From Trinickia caryophylli (lineage in GTDB: Bacteria; Pseudomonadota; Gammaproteobacteria; Burkholderiales; Burkholderiaceae): a stretch of 64,000 nucleotides of DNA. The DNA lies in assembly GCF_034424545.1 (NCBI RefSeq), contig NZ_CP139971.1:1426001-1490000 (forward strand). Reading direction: 5' to 3'. Position 1 is the first letter of the stretch. The number at the start of each line of letters is the position of its first letter. A program made the translations under genes and the position numbers. The notes beneath the pieces are model-generated. The model was not told where the DNA came from. It did no database searches and saw only the letters and a list, made by a program, of their open reading frames with translations. Below, one piece after another: positions 43,972 through 52,101 of this stretch.

Positions 43972-44913
43972 TCAGCTCAGTGCCACGGAGCGATTGCGGC
44001 CCTGCCGCTTGGCACTGTAAAGGGCGGCGTCAGCCTCGTTGATGAGCACGTCATAGCTTGAAAGGCCGACGCGCGCCGCCGCACCGCCGACGCTCGCGGT
44101 CACCGGCACGCGAACGCCTTCGGCTTCCACCGGCGTATCGCCGATCGTCGTGCGGATCTTTTCGGCAACGAGCATGGCGTCGGCGAGCGGCGTGCAGGGC
44201 AAAAGCAGCGCGAACTCCTCGCCGCCGAAGCGCCCGAACACGTCCTGGGCCCGCACGGCACCGGCCACCCGCTGCGCCGTCACGCGCAGCACGGTATCGC
44301 CGACGGCATGACCGAAGCGGTCGTTGATGTCCTTGAAGTGGTCCAGATCGAAGAGCAGGACGGAAAACTCGCCGCCGTAGCGCTGCCAGCGCGAGAACTC
44401 GTCGCGCAGGCGCGCTTCGAAGAAACGACGGTTGGCGATGCCGGTCAGGCCATCGCGATTCGCGTACTCCTGCAGCTTCACCACGGCCTCTTCGCGCTCG
44501 CGCTGCATGACGCTCACGTGCGTGACGTCCGAGATCGTGACGCACACGGCCACGACGTCGCGCCCTCGCGTAAGCGGCATGAACGTACAGTCCTGCTGCA
44601 TGAAGTCGACACCGCCGGTAATCGGGCGGTCATGGTCGAATTTGAACAGGTAGGGCCGCTGCTCCCAGGAACTGAAGGCGAAGCTGCCGAGCTGAAAGAC
44701 GCTCTCCACCTTGCGCGTGAGCCACACGCGCGGCAACTCGGGAAAGCTCTCGAAGATGGATCGGCCGACCACCTGCTCGGCGGCAAGGCCGCTGTGGTCC
44801 TGCATGAACCGATTCCACATCAGCACGTTCATCGACCGGTCGAGCACGAAGATGCCGAAGCCGACACGTTCGATGACGAGGTCGCTCAGCGATTGCTCCA
44901 TCGATGGATTCAT
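43972..44913 (-). CDS. PAS-GGDEF diguanylate cyclase
   Basis: This 313-aa cytosolic protein has an N-terminal PAS domain (about 8-140, VIERVGFGIFVLDRSMNVLM, WNRFMQDHSGLAAEQVVGRS) and a C-terminal GGDEF domain: VLLFDLDHFKDINDRFGHAV and an active site GGEEF at 230-234. The product-inhibition I-site RxxD is present as RAQD at 221-224, five residues before it, so feedback by c-di-GMP is expected. The ATG at 44913 overlaps the stop of the CheC-like gene (ATGA). It is last in a three-gene REC-CheC-GGDEF operon. Confidence 0.92.
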   Translation of the reverse strand: MNPSMEQSLSDLVIERVGFGIFVLDRSMNVLMWNRFMQDHSGLAAEQVVGRSIFESFPELPRVWLTRKVESVFQLGSFAFSSWEQRPYLFKFDHDRPITGGVDFMQQDCTFMPLTRGRDVVAVCVTISDVTHVSVMQREREEAVVKLQEYANRDGLTGIANRRFFEARLRDEFSRWQRYGGEFSVLLFDLDHFKDINDRFGHAVGDTVLRVTAQRVAGAVRAQDVFGRFGGEEFALLLPCTPLADAMLVAEKIRTTIGDTPVEAEGVRVPVTASVGGAAARVGLSSYDVLINEADAALYSAKRQGRNRSVALS

Positions 44914-45533
44914 AGGCTCGACAAGATGGTATTGAGCGCTTCGTGCATGCGTCGGATGGAATCCTCGGCCATCAACATGACCAGATGCGCGCGAAACGTC
45001 TGATCCTCGAGCGCGAAGTTGACCTCCAGCAGGAGGGCGACGCGCCATGCCAGCACGTCGGCCTGGAAGACGTCTTCGAGCGCGACGTTCTCGCCGAGGA
45101 GGCCGGGTGCGGAAAATACCGGCGTGCGGTCGAGCTGATTCATGATGCAAGAGACGCACGCGCCGGTCAGCACGTTGGCGACGTCGAACATGAGCTCCGT
45201 CTCGCTGACCGATTCGTAGGCGGAATGCACATAGGGGTCGTTGACGAGCGAGCAGAGACTGCCCACGCCGGCGCTGCGGCAGATGACGAGCGCCTCCCCC
45301 TTGATGTCCGAGCGGAACCCCTGGCGCACGGCGGTTACGCTCTCGTCGATCCCCGTCATCTCGCGCAGCGTCCGGGCGGCATCCTCCACGTTGACGACGC
45401 GCACGCGCGGCACCGAGAGTTCGATAAACGTATCGAGAAGGCCGGCAAGGCGCGTCGCGGCCTGGCCCATCGCCAGATTGGCGACTTCCTGCAACGCGTC
45501 GCGTTGCTCTTCGGTCAGGACGTGCTCATGCAT
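44910..45533 (-). CDS. CheC/CheX-family phosphatase-like protein
   Basis: This 207-aa protein shows the CheC/CheX/FliY active-site rule D-x3-E-x2-N-x22-P exactly: D12, E16, N19 and P42 (RDALQEVANLAMGQAATRLA). A second half repeats it in altered form, E-x3-D-x2-N-x22-P, in ELMFDVANVLTGA, with the acidic residues swapped. CheC-type proteins dephosphorylate CheY-like receivers. The partner is probably the stand-alone receiver at 45526-45894, whose gene overlaps this one by 8 bp. The downstream GGDEF gene suggests receiver phosphorylation is tied to c-di-GMP. Confidence 0.87.
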   Translation of the reverse strand: MHEHVLTEEQRDALQEVANLAMGQAATRLAGLLDTFIELSVPRVRVVNVEDAARTLREMTGIDESVTAVRQGFRSDIKGEALVICRSAGVGSLCSLVNDPYVHSAYESVSETELMFDVANVLTGACVSCIMNQLDRTPVFSAPGLLGENVALEDVFQADVLAWRVALLLEVNFALEDQTFRAHLVMLMAEDSIRRMHEALNTILSSL

Positions 45534-45894
45534 ACAACCCGTACTCCTTGAGGATGGGCAGCAATGCCTCGGGGGTCACGGGCTTGGCGACGAACGCCGC
45601 AGCGCCGAGCGCACGCACGCGCTCTTGCGCGAGAGGTTGGACGTCCGCCGACACGACGATCACGAATGTGTTGAGATCCTCATGCTGCAACGCCTCGAGC
45701 ACCTGGTAGCCGTTCATGTCCGGCATCGTCAGATCGAGAAACATCACCGAAGCCCTTCCGGCCCGGTAAAGCGCAAGTGCCTCTCGTCCGTTCGATGCGT
45801 ATGCGATATCGACGTCCCAGTCGGCCGGCAAGGCTTTCGTCAGAACCTTGCGGGCAAGCAGGGAATCATCGGCGATCACAATCGGCAAAGGCAT
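45526..45894 (-). CDS. Stand-alone CheY-like receiver protein
   Basis: This is a 122-aa single receiver domain: acidic pair D9-D10 (IVIADDSLLARKVLTK), phospho-acceptor D54 (VMFLDLTMPDMNGYQV), switch residue in FVIVVSADVQPLAQERV and the conserved K in AAFVAKPVTPEALLP. No output domain. First gene of the REC-CheC-GGDEF operon; it overlaps cheC by 8 bp. It may be fed by the hybrid kinase encoded divergently at 46416 (inference). Confidence 0.92.
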   Translation of the reverse strand: MPLPIVIADDSLLARKVLTKALPADWDVDIAYASNGREALALYRAGRASVMFLDLTMPDMNGYQVLEALQHEDLNTFVIVVSADVQPLAQERVRALGAAAFVAKPVTPEALLPILKEYGLYA

Positions 45895-46415
45895 GGCAAG
45901 TGCGACGAAAAACGAACAGTCTATGCCGAGTTAACGGCGGCTCGAAAACCTTCTTTAGCGAGAGGCGAGCGTGTGTCGACAGATTGCCACTGCGTCGAAA
46001 GCGCCCGCTTTCAGGATGTGCCCGGTGGCGGGCGGCAGGAGCAAGGCGCGGCTGGCGCGCGTCATCTCGTGGCGAAGCTTGCGCTTCGCATGCGCCGGAT
46101 ACGGCTTGGCGCATCTTGTCTCGTAAAAGTGAAGCGAAATTCTCTGGGCAAACAGGCGGAAAATCAACTCCCCCCATTTCGGTCGACCGAGCAAACGGCT
46201 TTGCCGTATGCCATATGAAGAAACGAATTATGCATTTTTTGCGCGTTTTGCGTAAATTATTCTTTTGTGTACGTTTGCGCTTCCGGATTCGTCGCTGATT
46301 TGGCACCGTGCGCGACCTCGCGCCCACGCGCTTCCGGGAAATCTTACGTCAGGTAACGAGACAACTCGCTTATGATTGAGACAGGCAAACGGTTCCTCAC
46401 CCGGCTACATCCATC
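45895..46415. other. Divergent regulatory region between the REC operon and the hybrid kinase
   Basis: About 520 bp with no supported gene. It is AT-rich around 46225-46275 (tgcattttttgcgcgttttgc, taaattattcttttg), which probably contains the promoters for both directions. No unambiguous -35/-10 pair or operator was found. Confidence 0.45.
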
Positions 46416-48668
46416 ATGACGCGCCATCGGCTCGACCCACCCGAGGCAAACGAGCCCACGGGCTGGCAGGAGGACACGCCGTATCCAGCTGTACCCGAGC
46501 CCGACTTCGCCGTCAGACGAATCACCCTGATCGTACTGCTGGGCGCAGCCGTCGTGCTGCCGTTCCTCTACGCGGCCGCAACGGCCTATTCGGATTTCCG
46601 CACGCGGGTTTCAGCCGCCACCGACGCCACGACGCGCACCGTGCGCATTGCGGAAGAACATGCGCTGAAGGTCTTCGACCTGAACGAGACGCTCGACGCG
46701 CGCGTGGACGACCTCGTGCGCGGCCTCGGCGACGAGAAGATCCGCGCAGCCGAGGCGGATATTCACGACAAGCTGCAGCGTATCGGCGGCGGTTACCCGC
46801 AGGTAGCGTCGATATCGATCTTCGGGCCGCAGGGCATGCTCGTCGCGAACAGCCGCTATTACCCCGCCCCGCGTGCGTCGATCGCCGGGCGCGACGATTT
46901 CGTGGGCATCCGCGGCGGCCGCATTCTCGAACATGTCTCGAAGACGATGACATGGCACGCCGGCAGCGGCGAGGCGATCTTCAACACCGGCATCGCTCGC
47001 CACAATACCGACGGCTCGTTCGCGGGCCTGGTGTCGGTCGCGCTGCGGCGCTCCTATTTCGAATCGTTCTATCGCGAGTTGCTCGGTGCAGACAGCCGGG
47101 CGCTCACGATGTCGCTCGTGCGCGCGGATGGCGCCGTACTCGCCACCTACCCACCCCGCGCCGAAGCGGCACCGCCGCCGGCGCTCGTTTCCTCGCTCGA
47201 GGCGGGCGCGAAAGCAGGCGTGCTGCGCGTGGGGTCCTCGCCGGAAACGGGCAGCGGGGAGATTCTCGCGTTCCGGCGCGTGGGCGCGTACCCGGTCTAT
47301 GTGACCTGCGCCTACAACGGTGCCGTAATCTGGGCCGACTGGTACCACCGGGCGGCGATTTTCGCGGCGTCGATCTTTGCACCGTCGATCGTGCTGTGGC
47401 TCGTGCTGGGGCTCTCGTTACGACGCTTGTCCGCCGAGGAAGCCGCCTGGATGCACTGGCAAGCCGAGGCCTCGATGCGGCGCTCGATCGAAACGGCTTA
47501 CCGGCAGTCGCGCAAAATGGAAGCGCTCGGCAATCTGGTCGGCAGCGTTGCCCACGACTTCAACAATCTGCTGATGATCGTGGCCACGAACGTGCAGATA
47601 GCGAGGCGCCGTGGCGCGGCCAATATCGATCGCGAACTCGGCGCCATCGAGCGGGCGCTCAAGAGCGGCCAATCGTTGACGCGACAGTTGCTCGGGGTGG
47701 CGCGCAAGCAGCCCCTGCGTAACGAAACGATCGACCTGGCACGCTGGATGGCGGCGAGCCGCGAGTTGCTGAATGCCTCGCTTGGCGCAAAAGTGAGCCT
47801 CGTCATCGATATCCCGCCGCAAATCTGGCCGATCGAGGTCGACAACGCGGAACTGGAGCTCGCGCTCATCAATATCGCCGTGAACGCACGCGATGCGATG
47901 CCGAACGGTGGCCGCTTCGCGATTCGCGCGAACAACGTAAAACTCGAACGCGAAAGCGGATTCGCGCTCGCCGGTGAGTTCGTCCAGATTTCGCTGGAAG
48001 ATACCGGCACGGGCATGTCCGCCGAAGTGCTCTCGCATGCGTTCGAGCCGCTATACACGACCAAGCCGCAGGGCATGGGCACCGGCCTCGGTCTGCCGCA
48101 GGTGTTCGCTTTTTGCGAGCGCTCCGGCGGGCTCGCCACCATCGAGAGCAAGCTCGGCGAAGGCACCGCCGTGCGTTTGTATTTGCCGCGCGCCAGCGCG
48201 CCGCCGCCCCCCGAGGCCGTGGCCGAACCGCGCACCGCCACGGCCGACGCCATCGGCGGCCTGCGGATGCTGCTGGTCGAAGACAACGATGAGGTGGCCG
48301 CCGGCACCGAGGCGCTGCTGCGCATGATGGGACACGAGGTAACCTGCGTCTTCAATGCCGATGCTGCGATGCAACTGCTCGAGAACGCTGCCGGTGGGCG
48401 TTTCGACGCGATCATTTCCGACATCCACATGCCGGGGACGAAAAACGGCATCGATCTTGCGGAGACTGCTCAGGCAATGGTGCCGCCGCTTCCTGTGATC
48501 CTGATCACGGGCTATGCGCAGGAACTGGACCGTGCACGGAATGTGAAGGCGCGTGTATTGTCCAAACCTTTCGATATTGCCGTCCTGGAAACGATGCTGC
48601 AGGGAATCCGCAGCGAGCGCGAGCAGAGCCTGCACGCCACGGGTACGACCGACGAGGGTGGAGTATAG
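46416..48668 (+). CDS. Hybrid sensor histidine kinase with periplasmic Cache-like sensor and receiver domain
   Basis: This 750-aa protein has membrane segments at about 36-58 and 313-335 enclosing a periplasmic dCache-like sensor of about 250 residues (VASISIFGPQGMLVANSRYY). The cytosolic H-box is VAHDFNNLLMIVATN with H380, followed by HATPase motifs INIAVNARDAMPNGG (N-box), EDTGTGM and GTGLGLPQVF. A C-terminal receiver from about 615 has MLLVEDNDEVAAGTEAL, D669 (AIISDIHMPG) and VLSKPFD. The FNN-type H-box is that of the HWE-like/NtrB-type hybrid kinases. Ligand unknown. It may deliver phosphate to the divergent receiver operon. Confidence 0.92.
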   Translation: MTRHRLDPPEANEPTGWQEDTPYPAVPEPDFAVRRITLIVLLGAAVVLPFLYAAATAYSDFRTRVSAATDATTRTVRIAEEHALKVFDLNETLDARVDDLVRGLGDEKIRAAEADIHDKLQRIGGGYPQVASISIFGPQGMLVANSRYYPAPRASIAGRDDFVGIRGGRILEHVSKTMTWHAGSGEAIFNTGIARHNTDGSFAGLVSVALRRSYFESFYRELLGADSRALTMSLVRADGAVLATYPPRAEAAPPPALVSSLEAGAKAGVLRVGSSPETGSGEILAFRRVGAYPVYVTCAYNGAVIWADWYHRAAIFAASIFAPSIVLWLVLGLSLRRLSAEEAAWMHWQAEASMRRSIETAYRQSRKMEALGNLVGSVAHDFNNLLMIVATNVQIARRRGAANIDRELGAIERALKSGQSLTRQLLGVARKQPLRNETIDLARWMAASRELLNASLGAKVSLVIDIPPQIWPIEVDNAELELALINIAVNARDAMPNGGRFAIRANNVKLERESGFALAGEFVQISLEDTGTGMSAEVLSHAFEPLYTTKPQGMGTGLGLPQVFAFCERSGGLATIESKLGEGTAVRLYLPRASAPPPPEAVAEPRTATADAIGGLRMLLVEDNDEVAAGTEALLRMMGHEVTCVFNADAAMQLLENAAGGRFDAIISDIHMPGTKNGIDLAETAQAMVPPLPVILITGYAQELDRARNVKARVLSKPFDIAVLETMLQGIRSEREQSLHATGTTDEGGV

Positions 48669-48721
48669 GCGGCGCGCTCTTTGCACCGAAGGTCGGCAGG
48701 CTGCCGTACGAGGAGAGCATC

Positions 48722-49477
48722 ATGCAACACACCGTTATAGCGTTCTTCGACACTCATGCCGAGGCCGAGGCCGCGCGCGCCGCATTGATCGGGGCCGGCC
48801 TTGCCGCGGAGCGCATCGCCATGCAGGCGCGGTGCGAGCCCACCTATGCCACGGATGCGACGACCGTTGCGGAACGACCCGCGGCGGAGGAAGGACTGCT
48901 GGCGAGCATCGAACGCTTTTTCGAATCGCTCTTCGCGAGCGCGCAACCCTCGCATGAAACGGCGCAGTATGCCGAGGCAGTACGCCGCGGCGCGGTCATG
49001 CTGAGCGTCGATGCTACCGACGACGCCCAGTGCGAACTGGCCCGCGCGACACTCGAGCGCACGGGCCCGATCGATATCGAAGAGCGGGCGGCAACCTGGC
49101 ACGCCCCGAGCGACGAGGCGTTGCGCGAGCGCTCGCCGCTAGAGGAACTCGGCCTTCGCCGCGGCCGCGATGCGCGACAACGCGGGGCGGTGCGCAGCTA
49201 TCCGCGCGACGAGGGAAGCGAAGTGAAGACCGGAGCGGCACAGGCGGGCGCGCAACCGATCAGCGAGGCGCAAGCCAATGCGATGGCGGCCGGTTGTGCC
49301 CCCGGGATGGGTGCCGTATTCGCCGCGAAGCGCGGCGCTGCAGCGGGAACGACCGATCAGGAGATGGACGCGGCAGCGGCAGCGCCATCTCCATCTCCGT
49401 CGCCGTCCGCCACGGTTCCTGACGAATATCTGCAGGGCGAAGAAGACTTCAGCGGGAAAAAGGAAAGCGGCGGCTAA
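48722..49477 (+). CDS. YflT/general-stress-protein-17M-like protein
   Basis: This is a 251-aa protein whose first about 110 residues resemble the stress-protein 17M fold: VIAFFDTHAEAEAARAALIG, AGLAAERIAMQARCE, then RRGAVMLSVDATDDAQCELA with a typical second strand, and TGPIDIEERAATW. The rest is a low-complexity, charged and Ala/Ser/Pro-rich tail with no motif. GGAG precedes the ATG by about 6 bases. Proteins like this are found in stress or envelope contexts, but no activity is known. It lies 53 bp after the hybrid kinase in the same direction and may share its transcript. Confidence 0.7.
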   Translation: MQHTVIAFFDTHAEAEAARAALIGAGLAAERIAMQARCEPTYATDATTVAERPAAEEGLLASIERFFESLFASAQPSHETAQYAEAVRRGAVMLSVDATDDAQCELARATLERTGPIDIEERAATWHAPSDEALRERSPLEELGLRRGRDARQRGAVRSYPRDEGSEVKTGAAQAGAQPISEAQANAMAAGCAPGMGAVFAAKRGAAAGTTDQEMDAAAAAPSPSPSPSATVPDEYLQGEEDFSGKKESGG

Positions 49478-49483
49478 GCGCGG

Positions 49484-49514
49484 CCGCCGGCTCGCGGGTA
49501 GCCCGCTGCGGCGG
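49484..49514. terminator. GC-rich hairpin between convergent genes
   Basis: Two nested stems, CCGCCG/CGGCGG outside and GCGGG-TAG-CCCGC inside, lie in the 45-bp gap between the stress-like gene and the FMN reductase gene. There is no T-run, so termination strength is uncertain. Confidence 0.4.
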
Positions 49515-49522
49515 TTGCCCGC

Positions 49523-50077
49523 CTACTTGCTGCTGTGGCGCTTGACCCAGGCCTCGAAGCGCCCGACGAAGGTGTGCAGGAACTTGCGGGTATCCTCGTT
49601 CGCAATCGCACCCGAGGCGTCGAAAAAGCCGTCGGTGTATTTAAGGAAGATTTCGGGCTGTCCGAGCGTAGGCACGTCCAGGTACGCGAGCACATTGCGC
49701 AAGTGCTGCTGCGCGAGCGCTGTGCCCGCGGCCCCCACGGAAATCCCGCATACTGCGGCCGGCTTATCCTTCCACGAATTGCTGCCCCACGGGCGCGAGC
49801 CCCAGTCGAGGGCGTTCTTCAGCACGCCAGGCATCGACCGGTTGTACTCGGGCGTGACGAACAGCAAGCCGTCCGCAGCTTCGATCTGCTGCTTGAGCTT
49901 GCGGGCCGGCTCAGGAAAGTCAGGGTCGTAGTCCTGACAATAAAGAGGCAGCACGCCGATATCGAGGTGCGAAAACGCGAAGTCCGGACTCGCCAGCTTG
50001 GTCAGCGCGTTGGCGAGCTGTTTGTTGAACGAATCGCGGCGCAAGCTGCCGACGACGATCTCAATCCTGTAGGCCAT
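49523..50077 (-). CDS. NADPH-dependent FMN reductase / quinone reductase (ChrR-like)
   Basis: This 184-aa flavodoxin-like protein has the FMN phosphate loop VGSLRRDSFNKQLANAL at 9-25 and PEYNRSMPGVLKNALDW at about 76-92, the defining pair of the NADPH-dependent FMN reductase family. Relatives (ChrR, YieF) reduce quinones, chromate and azo dyes and protect against oxidative stress. The start at 50077 is a clear ATG. It stands alone on its strand. Confidence 0.92.
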   Translation of the reverse strand: MAYRIEIVVGSLRRDSFNKQLANALTKLASPDFAFSHLDIGVLPLYCQDYDPDFPEPARKLKQQIEAADGLLFVTPEYNRSMPGVLKNALDWGSRPWGSNSWKDKPAAVCGISVGAAGTALAQQHLRNVLAYLDVPTLGQPEIFLKYTDGFFDASGAIANEDTRKFLHTFVGRFEAWVKRHSSK

Positions 50078-50224
50078 TCCTGTCGCTCCTTTGTGCGAAG
50101 ACGAAGAACCGGGCTGCTACGTTCCGGGCACGAGAAGCTCGATGATAGTCCTCGGTTCCGTAGCCGACAGGCTAATTTGCATGCATCCCAGCGTCGCGCC
50201 GGTGGCGTCGGGCTCCGCACCCTA

Positions 50225-50259
50225 CTTTCCACAGACTTTTCCACAGATTCTGTGGATAA
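50225..50259. other. Cluster of three DnaA-box-like 9-mers
   Basis: CTTTCCACA (50225-50233), TTTTCCACA (50237-50245) and TGTGGATAA (50251-50259, the exact reverse complement of TTATCCACA) lie within 35 bp. The last two form a near-palindrome around ATT. This string looks like oriC sequence of Burkholderiaceae. It lies in the 440-bp gap 50078-50515, which otherwise holds no gene I can support, and about 5 kb from the iteron field. Confidence 0.55.
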
Positions 50260-50515
50260 CTTTGCCTGAAGCCCTGCTGCTTACGAACAGTCACATCTGT
50301 GATGCGCCGATGACACTGCGGCGGATAAGTTGCTTTCAATAACCGCCCTGCTTGCATGTGGCAAACCGAAGCCGTATGCCACATCAGGCGCCAAAACGTT
50401 TGGCTGCATGTTGCGGACAAGAACATCCGGTCAGCAACACGGTCCCGCGCGAGGCAACGCGATCACGACGACAGGCGCGCTGCGCCGCGCCACCCATCGC
50501 GTCAGTAATCTGCAA

Positions 50516-50875
50516 TCAGTCGAACAGCGCTCGCACGGCCTCTGGCGGGCGCCCGATGACCGCTCGCCCGTTGCGGGTGACGATCGGGCGCTGGAGCAAA
50601 ATCGGGTTTGCGGCAATGGCCTCATAGAGCACTTCGTCGCTCAGCGACGGGTCGGCGAGCGCGAGTTCCTGATAGACGTTCTCGTTGTCGCGCATCATGT
50701 CGCGCACCGATCCTCCCAGCATTGCATGCAAGGCCTTCAACTCCTGCACGCCGAGCGGTTGCTTCAGGTATTCGATTACCTTCACCGGTTCGCCCGATGC
50801 ATTCAAAGTTGAGTCGATCAGTTCGCAGGTAGAGCGCGATTTCGAACAACGCGCGTTGTGATAGACAACGATCAT
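50516..50875 (-). CDS. ArsC/Spx-family arsenate-reductase-like protein
   Basis: This 119-aa protein starts at ATG 50875 (MIVVYHNARCSKSRSTCELI) with the active-site cysteine C10 in the H-N-x-x-C-S-K-S-R pattern of glutaredoxin-dependent arsenate reductases. RPIVTRNGRAVIGRPPEAV at the C-terminus supplies the substrate-binding arginines. It is the ArsC thioredoxin-fold class, but with no other ars genes nearby it may act on another thiol substrate. Alone on its strand. Confidence 0.88.
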   Translation of the reverse strand: MIVVYHNARCSKSRSTCELIDSTLNASGEPVKVIEYLKQPLGVQELKALHAMLGGSVRDMMRDNENVYQELALADPSLSDEVLYEAIAANPILLQRPIVTRNGRAVIGRPPEAVRALFD

Positions 50876-51310
50876 GAAATTGAACCTCAGCGTAAAAGCC
50901 ACAAACCAAAAACGCTCCATTCTACGAGATGCCTCATGTTGCGCCGGCCGTGGGGATCAACGCTGCTGCGTAGCGTGTTGTCGGGAGCGCGCGTCGCTGC
51001 CACGTCGGTAGCGATCCACGCAGGCGGATCGCCTGGGGTCCCCTGGCAACAGGCCGCTCTTTCACCGGAACCGGGACATCTCTTGAAAATTGAGTACGAA
51101 TTAAAAAACGGATAAAGGTGAAATATAATTTTTTGCATAATTCTCGGGCGATTGAGGTGAATATCCGTCAGCACGCGCAGAACGGCCAAGCGGGCGCCCT
51201 GCCATTCGGCGTTTGTCAAATGGCCTAATGTTTCGATTTGGTCGCGCCAATCATCGGGGCCCATACCGTCGTAGCGCTTCGAATCGGCGGCATCGGCGAA
51301 AGAGGCGGGG
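50876..51310. other. Origin-side spacer with an AT-rich patch and a sigma70-like promoter
   Basis: About 435 bp between the ArsC-like gene and the first parS. A clearly AT-rich patch spans about 51085-51150. It includes TTAAAA (51101-51106), exactly 17 bp, then TATAAT (51124-51129), a good promoter match reading toward the heptamer array. A minus-strand frame from 51264 (DDWRDQIETLGHL) looks faintly coding but has no family match, so no gene is called. Confidence 0.45.
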
Positions 51311-51326
51311 GTTTATGCGCATAAAC
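51311..51326. promoter_or_regulatory. parS site 1, perfect palindrome
   Basis: GTTTATGCGCATAAAC is a perfect 16-bp palindrome and, as I recall, is the parS sequence described for the second chromosome of Burkholderia cenocepacia. It lies about 790 bp upstream of parA and 38 bp before the heptamer array. ParB encoded at 52789 is the expected binding protein. Confidence 0.85.
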
Positions 51327-51364
51327 TCCGCCGCGCGACAGGGGGCTTCTCGTGAAAGTACACA

Positions 51365-51634
51365 CTCGCCACTCGCCACTCGCCACTCGCCACTCGCCAC
51401 TCGCCACTCGCCACTCGCTCGAAGCTCGAAGCTCGAAGCTCGAAGCTCGAAGCTCGAAGCTCGAAGCTCGAAGCTCGAAGCTCGAAGCTCGAAGCTCGAA
51501 GCTCGAAGCTCGAAGCTCGAAGCTCGAAGCTCGAAGCTCGAAGCTCGGTGCTCGGTGCTCGGTGCTCGGTGCTCGGTGCTCGGTGCTCGGTGCTCGGTGC
51601 TCGGTGCTCGGTGCTCGGTGCTCGGTGCTCGGTG
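51365..51634. repeat. Three-block heptamer array (CTCGNNN)
   Basis: This is an unbroken 270-bp tandem array of 7-bp units sharing CTCG. Block 1 is CTCGCCA, 7 copies from 51365, ending in a 4-bp partial CTCG at 51414-51417. Block 2 is CTCGAAG, 18 copies from 51418 to 51543. Block 3 is CTCGGTG, 13 copies from 51544 to 51634. The last three bases change in blocks, not at random. Because 7 is not a multiple of 3, long open frames run on both strands with 7-residue peptide repeats; these are artefacts of the array. It lies between parS 1 and parS 2. Confidence 0.97.
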
Positions 51635-52101
51635 CTGAAGAAGAGCGCTATCGGTCACGCCGACGGAACCGCGCCGATGGCGAGTGACCGTACCGGTGGG
51701 GGGGACCAGATGATCGACAGTCCGTACCTCAGGCTAGCAATGAACTCCGAGCGGCGGCGCAGCCGCGCGTCAAAGTGCGCCCACAGCGATATGACTTGAG
51801 CGAGCACGGCCGCGATGGCCCGCGCGGCCACGCGCTTGGCACGCCCAACTCATCGCCAACCTGCCATCCGTTGAGACAAGCGGCGCTCAGACTGTTTCCA
51901 ATTCATACCGTCCCCGCACTCCTTCGCAGCCCCCGAACCCCGCACCCGCCAGTGATTGCCTTCGAGGGAAGTGCCGCAGCCACAGGGATTTATGCGCATA
52001 AACCTTGGCCAGAAGGCCAATTTCGCCACATCTACACAAGAAAGCGTTGAAATAATAAACATTCCCGGTAAAATTCATCGACCTCTTAAGGAGCGAATAA
52101 A
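51635..52101. other. Spacer between heptamer array and parA
   Basis: About 470 bp with no supported gene; it contains parS 2 at 51988-52003 and the parA leader. The last about 80 bp are AT-rich (aataataaacattcccggtaaaattc) and should contain the parA promoter. Confidence 0.45.
51988..52003. promoter_or_regulatory. parS site 2, one mismatch
   Basis: ATTTATGCGCATAAAC differs from site 1 only in the first base and keeps the 14-bp palindromic core TTTATGCGCATAAA. It lies about 100 bp before parA, overlapping the probable promoter area, so ParB binding here could also affect parAB expression. Confidence 0.8.

Noticed and set aside
50887..51264. Minus-strand 125-codon frame beginning MGPDDWRDQIETLGHL
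   Set aside because: First 40 residues look plausible, but the frame then crosses the AT-rich patch and the arsC-like start with no match and no ribosome site.
51365..51634. CRISPR array
   Set aside because: Units are 7 bp with no unique spacers and there are no cas genes.
51213..51687. Open frames with 7-residue peptide repeats across the heptamer array, on both strands
   Set aside because: A 7-bp repeat has a 21-bp coding period and stays open in every frame without stops; not evidence for a repeat protein.
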